In this document: positions 12,301 through 18,579 of the stretch, piece by piece
Position numbering within the stretch: position 1 is the stretch's first letter
Layout: each line of letters starts with the position of its first letter
Source: Branchiostoma floridae
Lineage: Eukaryota; Chordata; Leptocardii; Amphioxiformes; Branchiostomatidae
Reading direction: 5' to 3'
NCBI RefSeq assembly: GCF_000003815.2
Contig: NC_049984.1
Span: 1,617,300 to 1,647,845, forward strand
Length of the DNA: 30,546 nt
Made by a program: the position numbers and the translations under genes
The notes under the pieces: generated by a model
Database searches by the model: none
What the model saw: the letters and a program-made list of their open reading frames with translations, nothing else
Told to the model about the DNA's origin: nothing

Positions 12301-13390
12301 TATTCCATGTCATTTCTAATGGTAAATTCGCAGCCCAAGAACACAGGTTCTGTAATGCTATTTCATGACCCTACCATATGCAGAAAATCACCTCACAGAT
12401 GTCATATCAAAGCTCAAGTGGAAAAACCAAAACCCCTGTCTTTACTTTGAGACTCAAGGAAGTAAGACTTTATTGCAAGTATCAATGGATTTATTGGCAG
12501 ATGTTCAGAAATTTGTACAACATTTTTTTCTAGCAGCCACAATAATTGTTATGTCTCATGATTTTCAGACAGGCTATATGAGATATAAACCAACTACTGA
12601 TGAGGACCTTTAGTACAAAACAGCTAAATTCATCAACACATTCATCAACTGTCCAAAAAACATCCTCAAGTTGTCATATGACTGTCAGACAATCATAAAC
12701 CTGCCTTATGTCTCATGTGACAGATTCTAATCATATTCCAAAATAGATTAATGTGATCAACTTCTTAAGAGGATAAGCTTAAGCTCAGGCTAATCTGCCA
12801 GTAATCCATATTTTCAGGTTAACCATGTCTCAGACCGAGACTAGAGTTAAACCATGTTTGCCAAAACAAAATCTTCTTAAACTTCCTACTAACAATTTCA
12901 GGATTGGCTCTCTGGACAAACACAACTGTCATACCAAGTTATTTTGATTCATTGCTCTGAAATGCTAATGGGTTATATGTAAAATAGCAGGAGGGTAATC
13001 AATGTACGTATATGAAAATTTTTTTGAGCCAACACTCATTTGATCTACTGGGTTCTCTGATCCAAAGAAAATGACATCTTCTTTAATATCCTACTAACAA
13101 ATTCAGGATTTGCTTTCTGGACAAACACAACTGTCATACCCTCTAGTTAATATCTTCATTACTAACTACATAATATTATACAATTCATATCTAATTTATG
13201 AACTGTTACACATCAATTTTAGTTGACGTATTTCTTATCATAATCATATTCATGTTATGTTATTCTATGTCAACAGGCGATGTGTACTTAGTCTAGTGTT
13301 TTCCTGTAAAACAAGTGAAGTGAAACGACCCACCTGTAGCTTAATATTCTTCCACAGCAGCAGCAGGAACTGCCTTCCCCGGAGCCCCAT
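221..13390 (-). CDS. ABCA3-like: ABCA-subfamily lipid transporter, N-terminal ~193 residues (six coding exons; gene runs off the left edge)
   Basis: Joined exons, in transcript order, are 13390-13334, 4421-4348, 3981-3950, 3570-3427, 3057-2938 and 374-221. They give 581 nt in one open frame with compatible splice phases (0,2,1,1,1,2). The protein opens MGLRGRQFLLLLWKNIKLQ, the LLLWKN signature of ABCA N-termini, followed by a hydrophobic first membrane helix (about residues 26-43). After it comes an extracytoplasmic domain with a Cys (VDHCF), the conserved start of the large first loop. Residues from about 143 (IVFYIDQNAT, then RPGPRQTG) resemble the ABCA3 loop, and NAT is an N-glycosylation sequon. 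Family knowledge: ABCA proteins are full ABC transporters of about 1,600-2,300 residues that move phospholipid or sterol, and ABCA3 acts in lysosome-related organelles. No nucleotide-binding domain is in the window; it should lie left of base 1. Assignment to ABCA is firm; ABCA3 versus another ABCA paralogue is less certain. Confidence 0.88.
625..2779. mobile_element. Non-autonomous DNA transposon with 27-bp perfect terminal inverted repeats
   Basis: Bases 625-651, beginning AACATCCTCTGTGAAAATTC, are the exact reverse complement of 2753-2779. Inside each end, several hundred bases are GC-rich and dense in CGTCC, GACGGCG and GTCTGAGACG motifs, while the centre (about 1140-1980) is AT-rich. The direct trinucleotide TAA lies one base outside each end (left TAA-C, right T-TAA), which would suit a 3-bp PIF/Harbinger-type target duplication, but the evidence is weak. 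No transposase is recognised. The Arg-rich open frames in the GC-rich arms are by-products of the repeated motifs. The element sits in the intron between ABCA exons 5 and 6, a ~2.56-kb intron it largely makes up. Confidence 0.8.
2915..2928. promoter_or_regulatory. Palindromic X-box-like motif next to the ABCA exon 5 donor
   Basis: GTAACCATGGTAAC is a perfect palindrome that fits the RFX consensus GTNRCC-N2-RGYAAC. It lies 9 bp inside the intron. Binding is untested; a chance palindrome is possible. Confidence 0.3.
2938..3057 (-). CDS. ABCA3-like: ABCA-like gene, coding exon 5
   Basis: This 120-nt exon follows acceptor CACTGCGCAG and ends before donor GTAACC. It encodes extracytoplasmic loop sequence SQLMNQITGQIQKQASTVEF, then an acidic stretch ending EEQTTYYG. 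This matches the position of the ABCA3 segment preceding the conserved AAVVF strand. A second acceptor-like CAG eight bases downstream would break the frame and is rejected. Confidence 0.85.
3427..3570 (-). CDS. ABCA3-like: ABCA-like gene, coding exon 4
   Basis: This 144-nt exon follows acceptor GTCTTTCCAG and ends before GTAAGT. It encodes part of the first extracytoplasmic loop: STYEPGFEAAQ, a Met/Ala-rich stretch (NLSQLAAMAAMAGSM), then PNQVAYFPRNNL. The V/LAY-P motif aligns with the start of the ABCA3 loop. The Met/Ala-rich insert has no counterpart that I recall in vertebrate ABCA3 and may be lineage-specific. Confidence 0.85.
3950..3981 (-). CDS. ABCA3-like: ABCA-like gene, coding exon 3 (32-nt mini-exon)
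   Basis: This very short exon lies between acceptor ATCTTTTAG and donor GTAAGT. It encodes RGLEAVDHCF, joined in frame on both sides. The Cys just after the first membrane helix is a recurrent ABCA feature. The exon is supported by both splice sites and by phase compatibility with its neighbours; its size means automatic gene finders could miss it. Confidence 0.82.
4348..4421 (-). CDS. ABCA3-like: ABCA-like gene, coding exon 2 (first transmembrane helix)
   Basis: This exon follows acceptor TATAACAG and ends before donor GTAAGG, in phase 2. It encodes IRRPIGTFIEIFVPIALF and then ALLIIAR. The charged segment followed by a hydrophobic run is the first membrane helix typical of ABCA proteins. 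The intron before it is about 8.9 kb and holds all the large tandem arrays of the window. Confidence 0.88.
4648..5240. repeat. GT-rich minisatellite with 126-bp higher-order period, interrupted by a MITE
   Basis: The regular part (about 4931-5240) is built from 34-bp units of the form GTGTGTATGTGTGTGCGTGA plus GTGTGTGCATATTT. GCGTGAGTG occurs at 4961, 4995, 5029, 5087, 5121, 5155 and 5213. The spacings are 34, 34, 58, 34, 34 and 58, so a 126-bp block (34+34+34+24) has itself been duplicated. A less regular GT/TATG tract lies at 4648-4723, before the inserted MITE. The His/Thr- and Cys/Val-rich open frames here are repeat artefacts. Confidence 0.9.
4724..4930. mobile_element. hAT-like MITE inserted in the GT-rich minisatellite
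   Basis: This 207-bp element begins CAGGGTTGCAGCCA and ends with the reverse complement of CAGGGTTGTAGCCA (13 of 14 match). CAGGG termini are typical of hAT elements. The 8 bp before it (ATGCGTGT) and after it (GTGCGTGT) match at 7 of 8 positions, as expected for an 8-bp hAT target duplication. The surrounding GT-rich repeat makes some of that match likely by chance. Confidence 0.7.
5241..6799. other. ABCA intron DNA without recognisable genes
   Basis: AT-rich intronic sequence. Several short open frames are present, but none has splice borders and a recognisable protein. A moderately GC-balanced stretch at about 6045-6540 has an open frame on the plus strand with no similarity that I recognise. 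Confidence 0.5.
6800..8600. repeat. 115-bp satellite array with a 350-bp higher-order repeat
   Basis: The junction GAACT(A/T)GGG recurs at 7051, 7166, 7281, 7396, 7516, 7631, 7746, 7866, 7981, 8096, 8211, 8326 and 8441. Most units are 115 bp. Two are 120 bp because of a five-base insertion (TTGAC or TTGGC) before GTATATG. Units 7396-8095 form two copies of a 115+115+120 = 350-bp block. Degenerate units lie outside, at about 6800-7000 and 8450-8600. Each core unit carries the palindrome GGGAGACCTCCC and the phrase ACGTATATGAAATGTTG. The 77-residue open frames are repeat artefacts. The array lies in the first coding intron of the ABCA-like gene. Confidence 0.95.
8601..9734. other. Unique DNA between the two satellite arrays
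   Basis: This stretch is less AT-rich than its surroundings and holds a 143-residue open frame on the plus strand (8815-9246) that I do not recognise. A small inverted repeat, CCAAGGA ... TCCTTGG, lies at about 9005-9027. It could be the unique part of a transposon that also carries the two arrays, but no ends were found. Confidence 0.35.
9735..10560. repeat. 141-bp satellite array
   Basis: CACACGTATATGAGACGTA recurs at 9770, about 9891, 10032, 10173, 10314 and 10455. The first spacing is 121 bp and the other four are exactly 141 bp. Each unit also has TTTAGATCAAATAAACGTGA, CTTAAGGGCGTT and GCTGCTGAAAAGGCAC. The copies differ by a few substitutions. It shares the 10-mer ACGTATATGA with the 115-bp array 1.1 kb away. 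Confidence 0.93.
10561..11022. other. ABCA intron DNA, nothing recognised
   Basis: AT-rich intronic sequence after the 141-bp array. No coding frame, tandem repeat or paired ends are supported. Confidence 0.45.
11023..11309. repeat. Two direct copies of a ~125-bp intronic segment
   Basis: Bases 11023-11147 and 11183-11309 share blocks such as CCATGATAGTATTACAATCT, GGGAAGAAAAACAC and AGACTCTTGATATTAATGCA with scattered substitutions. The offset is about 160 bp. This is a local tandem duplication in the ABCA intron. Confidence 0.85.
11310..12869. other. ABCA intron DNA, nothing recognised
   Basis: AT-rich sequence with a few short open frames (up to ~80 residues) that have no recognisable similarity and no plausible splice borders. 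Confidence 0.45.
13334..13390 (-). CDS. ABCA3-like: ABCA-like gene, coding exon 1 (start codon)
   Basis: This 57-nt coding part encodes 19 residues beginning MGLRGRQFLLLLWKN. The ATG (13390-13388) sits in a strong initiation context, TTCACCATGG. The exon ends CTACAG before a GTGGGT donor, phase 0. No convincing acceptor is visible just upstream, so transcription may begin close by. The next 130 bp upstream carry promoter-like motifs. Confidence 0.88.
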
Positions 13391-13454
13391 GGTGAAGTGT
13401 GATGGTCGCTCGCTCCTCTCCTCTCGTCTCTACCTCCGCATGCCGGGGTCCACG

Positions 13455-13512
13455 GTTACCACGGCAACGGTGCTGTCACAGCTGTGATGTCATCAGAACG
13501 AGACGTGATTGG
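13455..13512 (-). promoter_or_regulatory. Promoter-like block of the ABCA-like gene: X-box, CRE-like site, inverted CCAAT
   Basis: An RFX-type X-box GTTACCACGGCAAC (13455-13468) fits GTNRCC-N2-RGYAAC exactly and lies about 65 bp upstream of the ATG. A CRE-like TGATGTCATCA follows at 13485-13495. ATTGG, which reads CCAAT on the gene strand, lies at 13508-13512. The motifs are seen directly; binding and the true transcription start are inferred. Confidence 0.5.
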
Positions 13513-13813
13513 TTGGAGGCAGCTGTGGAGAAAAACACTTCTTAGAAAAATGCCTTATATGGACTATATGTATAAGATGGCAGGAGGAAATCAAAGTACT
13601 AGCAATGGAAATCTGAGGCTACACTTATTTGATCTGCTGGGTTCTTTGATCCAGAGAAAAGAAAGGTAAACAGAAACCTGAAACTAGAAACTTAGTATAT
13701 TCAAAGGCATTAATAATAGTAATATTCACCTTCAAATATTCCAGAAAGTAACAAATTATAGGGTTGATGTTGATCATTAGGATTTTACTATGACGGTCAA
13801 TCTTGACTGATAT

Positions 13814-14010
13814 ACTGTAAATGCAGAAATTTTTGCAGTGCTTTTATGTTCGTGGTTTTTGCGGTGAGCGCTTCATTACTCAAAACTGTTGCAAACATTT
13901 TTCCATTACAGGAAGTGACGACTAATTGGCTCTACCACCAACTCAAAACCACCACGGACACTCATTTTTACCACCACGGTGAAATTAAATCCTCGTAAAC
14001 TTAAATGCCT
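13814..14010. mobile_element. TA-flanked MITE, CTGTAAATGCA family, copy 1 (degenerate right end)
   Basis: It begins TACTGTAAATGCAGAAA and contains the family's internal phrases TTTTATGTTCGTGG, GTGAAATTAAATCC and CTTAAATGC. The right terminus is decayed. Other copies are at 22654, 23950 and 26309. The TA flank suggests a Tc1/mariner-type origin, which is inferred. Confidence 0.7.
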
Positions 14011-14402
14011 TTCTTACCGAAACACATTTATATGGAGATAGAACAGAAAAATAAATGGTGTATTCTGTATCACCAAGGAACCAAGCCGACCTGACCTACT
14101 TCAGATAATTATATCACAAGGAAGAGAGAGTGCATTCTTCACTTCAAAGTGTTGTTTTCGACGAGACTTTATGAATTTGATTCTTAAAACTGAATACACC
14201 TGTGAGCAGCTCTGTCATTGCAGAATTCAATTAGGCCAATTTGCAGGGTTGATAGGTAACGTAATAAAGTGCTCTCTACATGACAGGGAGAGGGCAGAAC
14301 AGGTGAATATCACCTGATCACAGGTGACTATAGTACCGGTGCTGCTAACAGTACAGTATACATGCATGCAAGGAATTTTTTATAACATTGCTACTATCAG
14401 TC

Positions 14403-14490
14403 AGACTTACTAGTAACAGGCTAGGACCAAGCAACAGAAATAATTTACAGCTTGATAATTTCTGTTGCTTATTCCTAGCCTGTTAAGTCT
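14403..14490. other. 88-nt hairpin of pre-miRNA size
   Basis: The left arm (AGACTTA, then AACAGGCTAGGA and AAGCAACAGAAAT) pairs with the right arm (ATTTCTGTTGCTT, CCTAGCCTGTT, AAGTCT). There is one small asymmetric bulge (CTAG), a short internal mismatch and a loop of about 16 nt. Either strand can fold. It could be an miRNA precursor or a relic of a palindromic MITE; the sequence does not match any miRNA that I can recall. Confidence 0.5.
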
Positions 14491-14499
14491 AGGTTTTAA

Positions 14500-15429
14500 A
14501 AAAATTGAATATTAAGAATATTTCAGGCAACACCAGACAACCTGATAGTGATAAGGATATTGTCTAAAATCCTTCTAAAGTCCCACCCAAACATAAGTGT
14601 TGGATGTAATGTTTATGATCATCTGCAATGTCACAAATATTTAACTTCAATTCTTCTGTGTAAAACACTTCATTTCATATTGATCAGCACTTCCACCTGC
14701 CCTGGCAAGCCTCTGTGCAAATATCAAACATGCAGGTCCCTACAACAGTTTGACCTGTCATGTTTAAACAAGGCCCAGACAAACAAACTCATCCTCAATG
14801 ATTGTTTACACTAGTATTACAGTAGCAGTCACTTGATCAAGAAAAGGGAGAGGGTCTTAAAGTAACTGTTTAGGTTTTGCTATCTATACTGGTGTAATAT
14901 AACATGTGGAATAATGTCTAGACGGAAAACCATAGACACTGGCCATTACATGATGTATCGGAAGGTAGTCAGTCGGAAATAACAACTTTCCAAAATTATG
15001 ACATAAAACACTAACACAGTAACAGAAACACTTTAGTACAATTCAACAACATACAGTTTAGCAAAACTTGACTGCTGGAAGTGGTAGGAATCGTAGACGG
15101 AATGATTTCACACTGTAAGCAGCCATTTTGGGAAGCGGGAAACATTCTCCGTAGATACAGGCTGAGACGGGCGGCTAACACTCCAGGTAAAAATAAGGGC
15201 ATAAAACACTCACACTGTCAACTGGATTTAACAATATACAGATAGCAAACTCTGTGACAACTTAAGTTAAGGATGAAAACCTTACGTTGCTGCTGTGAGA
15301 GTCCACACACCAGTTTGCCCTGCCCACACACGTTACACAACTGCTTACACAATCACCTGTGTCAGGTGGAGACAGTACTAGTGCGTGACACCTGAGCTCA
15401 CCTTCTTTATCATGCAAATGAGGGGACAA
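14500..15429. other. Intergenic DNA upstream of the ABCA-like gene
   Basis: No gene is supported. An octamer ATGCAAAT lies at 15412-15419. On the minus strand, AGCAGCAAC before GTAAGG at about 15287 could be the donor of an untranslated first exon, but nothing else supports it. Confidence 0.35.
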
Positions 15430-16060
15430 CCTGTCCGTCAGGTTGCTGACCCCATCTTTCCTTTCTCCCTCCTGAATTATGCATCATGTGTGAACCAGTT
15501 TATTGTAAAGTATCCTCAAATACAAAATCCTACTACAACAAAATATTGGACAATGAAACAAAACAAGTCATTGATGATAATAAGCTGAATTTTCGGCACT
15601 ATGAATAAAGCCCATTGTACAAAGACATACTATTCCTATTGGTTGTCAATGGCTTTTCATGATCAGAAAACCAGCCTGACCTAAAGGTTATTGACCCCAG
15701 TTCATTATGATCTCAAATACTGAAATAGGAAATCCCACTACAAAACAATTTTGATCATGAAACGAAAACAAGCTGGTAATTAGATAGTTTCAGTTCCCAG
15801 TGAAAGGAGTCCATTTACTAAAAAAAATCTACTAGTCATGCACTTCCCCTATCGGGTGTCTATGGCACTTAATTATCCCACAGCATGCCCTTAAGGATAT
15901 TGACCCCAGATTTTCTAGTTCTCCCTTAGTCATTTCAAGGTTCCTTCTCAGAGGTGTTGCATGATGATTCAAATGAAGGGTAAACTAAAGATCATGAAAT
16001 AAATATTATCAAGCTAAATCACCACCATGATGAAATGTAGAAATTGTCCTTACGTCAGAA
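15430..16060. repeat. Three degenerate direct copies of a ~210-240-bp unit
   Basis: Copies begin near GGTTGCTGACCCC (about 15440), GGTTATTGACCCC (about 15685) and GGATATTGACCCC (about 15895). They share later phrases such as AATACA/TGAAATAGGAAATCC and ATGAAACRAAAACAAG. Divergence is high, so this is an old array. Confidence 0.55.
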
Positions 16061-16994
16061 GACCTAACCATGAGAAGTTAACAGCATCTATAATGTAGTA
16101 GTGTGTACAATCAGTATTATACAATATACATGTATCTCTATCTGTTGTTTTCTTTTTCTCCAAATAGAAATTATAAGGGTCCTTCTTAATCTATTAAGCA
16201 CCCCTGCATAAACAATTCTCTGTGACTAAGTATTTGATACAAAATGTTCAAAACAAAGGCTGCAGACGGTGTCAGCTGATACCATGTAATTCTATATGTG
16301 TGTAGTTTGCCCCCATTTTTCACCTGACAAAAACAGGTGTCATGCTCACAGAAGCGGTCACAGAAGTAATGAAAATTTGATGTTTAATGATCTTCACCAA
16401 ACATTGAAGAAACAGCTTCTAATTCTTTTTCTCACCAAACAGGCACTGATGTTGTATTAATCATTACGTAATTGGAAGTTTTACATGGTTAACATTGTCA
16501 TTGAACATCACCGAAAGCAGTTTCTTCTTAACCCCTATAACTATAAGGATCATTAGTAAACATTTCTGCAGCAACTAGTTTTTCAGGAAAGTAAAGCAGA
16601 AAAATGTTATAATGATGACCAGTAGTACATTATTGTAAAATATACCCCTGAAGGGCCATCTAACTTACTTTTTTTTTGTAATGAAATGAACATTTGAATC
16701 ACTCAGAGTTCCAGGTGACACATGGAACAAAAGAGGCCTGAGCTACAATGGACATAATGAATGGCTGTGTGAGAGCAAAGCCCTGACAACAAAGCTCCCT
16801 GACAATACATTATTGATGACAAGTATGGCTGACTCTAACCTGGGGTCTTCTGGTTCAAGTGATCCACATAAAACATCTTAGTGGGGAAAACATGTGGGTT
16901 TGTCAGGGATTATAATTATAGGACACACATATGGCTTCAACATGAAGGAATGGATTAATACAATGTACATTAGTGATTGCTTGAAGAATCCGAG

Positions 16995-17135
16995 ATTGAA
17001 TGAAAGAAGGAAGAAATTAATGAATAAATGAGAAAGTGAATGAGTGAAGAAAAGGAGTGAGGAAGTAAATGGGTGGATTGTTGAATGAATAAAAAAAAGC
17101 GTGATAAAGAAATGAGTGTGTGGCATAAATAAATA
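16995..17135. repeat. Degenerate AATG/GAAT-rich microsatellite
   Basis: The tract is purine-rich, with repeated GAATGA, AAATGAG and GAAGGAAGAA tetranucleotide-like units. The long open frame on the other strand, rich in Ser, Phe and His, is a by-product. Confidence 0.6.
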
Positions 17136-17451
17136 TAAAGGCATGTACATTGATACTACAGATACCAGGGATAGCACAGAGAGTTTTGTAGTTAATACAT
17201 TGATACAAGTGCTACTTAATCCTCAGTCAGAGTCTAAGTAGATCTTAAAAACCATAGTGCAGTTTCTTTATGATAGTTATCTGTTGGTTGGGACCAATTC
17301 AACCAATTAAACAGAAACAACATTTCTTTGAATGTCAAGCATCTTAAGTACATGTGATCATTAATCATAACAATTTTGACAACATGACAACAACAGGAAC
17401 ATGTCACTGACAGTTACCACATTTTCTTCACAATTAAAGAACTCTCGCTAC

Positions 17452-17529
17452 CTGTAAATCGGATGGAAGAGACATCTGCTTGTTGGTTGCTACAGCAGGG
17501 GCTACGGAATCTTTTCTCTTGGCCTCAGT
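17452..17529 (-). CDS. Exon-like segment of unknown gene (minus strand)
   Basis: This 78-nt open stretch starts after a tandem acceptor (ACTGAG-ACTGAG, preceded by CTTCTTCTTTGT) and ends TTACAG before a GTAGCG donor, phase 0. It would encode 26 residues: TEAKRKDSVAPAVATNKQ and then MSLPSDLQ. It lies 4.1 kb upstream of the ABCA start codon on the same strand. It may be an upstream exon of the ABCA transcript, an exon of an unseen gene, or chance. No neighbouring coding exon was found, so the call is weak. Confidence 0.3.
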
Positions 17530-18280
17530 CTCAGTACAAAGAAGAAGGGTAAAAAGTAACTAAAACCACCAACCTGTGGGAATGATGAAGGTCGCCAGGA
17601 GGGGCCAATGTCTTCTTCTATCATTCGGGATGGCCCATTTGAAAGGAGGGGCATTTGGAATAATTCATACAAAAACTATACGATACAACGTAAAAAAGAG
17701 CACAAACAAAATGGCAACCAAACTCGACATGTTATTATTTGGTGACAATTTTATCAATTTCACTTCAATGATGTTTTCATTTTTAACCCATATGACCTGA
17801 CAAGTGTCAAAAAATGTGGAACTGTCTTGTCGTCTGCAACTTTGGGATAGTCCATTTTAAGAAGGGAGAACCCGTTGCGTGTATTATTTCCTTTCGCAAT
17901 ATTCAAAGAGATAGAATTTGAACAGAATCAAAAAGAAACCACGATATTAGACAGATTTATAGTCAATTTAGTAGTCTGGTATTTTATCTACAACCATACA
18001 TGTACTTTGAAATTCCCGCCAAATCTTCATAGGTTTGACGTTCCTTGAGGACAAGTGTACATTACCATGGGTGGCTCTTGCAGCTTGACATAAGTGCACA
18101 GCATACAAGTGGCAGTATCGTTTCATAATCAACTTTTGATATACATTGAGCATCAAAACAATATAATATTGATATCATAAAAGTATTTTATATTCATTTT
18201 GCTCATACATTGGGAGATGCATCTAGTGGAATTTATGATAAACATACCGGCACTGTTTACATTACAGTAGCCAGCTAAAA

Positions 18281-18288
18281 TCACATGA
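18281..18288. promoter_or_regulatory. M-box / E-box-like site upstream of the PLA2G15-like gene
   Basis: TCACATGA is the M-box variant recognised by MiT/TFE factors (MITF, TFEB), which drive lysosomal genes in vertebrates. It lies 141 bp upstream of the start codon. An 8-bp match is weak on its own; the lysosomal nature of the gene raises its plausibility. Confidence 0.4.
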
Positions 18289-18428
18289 TTCTCACGTAGA
18301 CAACCAAGGATGGGGCAAGAATTAGGTTAGACAAATGTAAGCCTTTCTGTTCAAATAGGTACGCGTGAAAAACCTACCAAACACCGTCCTATACTTTCGC
18401 TATTACCGCCAAACTTCTGGATCGTGAG

Positions 18429-18579
18429 ATGACGGGCTTTCGGCGTCGCCTGCTCCTGTTTTTCCTGCTTGTCGCCCCGCCAACTTTGCTGTACGCCAAG
18501 CCGACGGGGTGGGAGGGGGGCGGCAACAAATATGTACGGAAACAGCAACCGGTACCTCACAGATCGCCAGTGGTTCTCA
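18429..18579 (+). CDS. PLA2G15: PLA2G15-like, coding exon 1 (signal peptide)
   Basis: The ATG at 18429 opens MTGFRRRLLLFFLLVAPPTL, a basic n-region followed by a hydrophobic core, with likely cleavage near Ala23. The exon ends RSPVVL plus one base, before donor GTAAGT. The PVVL strand leads directly into the conserved IPGDGG of exon 2, which confirms the join. Confidence 0.9.

Larger units (their letters stand above)
12870..13666. repeat. Interspersed local duplications around the ABCA start exon
   Basis: Segment A occurs at 12870-12935 and 13073-13140 and shares GGACAAACACAACTGTCATA. Segment B occurs at 12978-13072 and 13570-13666 and shares GATCTRCTGGGTTCTYTGAT. One B copy lies on each side of exon 1 and its promoter, so the start exon is flanked by direct repeats about 590 bp apart. 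Confidence 0.75.

Noticed and set aside
13455-13512. MHC class II-type S-X-Y promoter module
   Set aside because: The X-box, CRE-like site and CCAAT are present in that order on the plus strand, but X1 and X2 are 16 bp apart rather than adjacent and the gene runs the other way. Only the individual motifs are reported.
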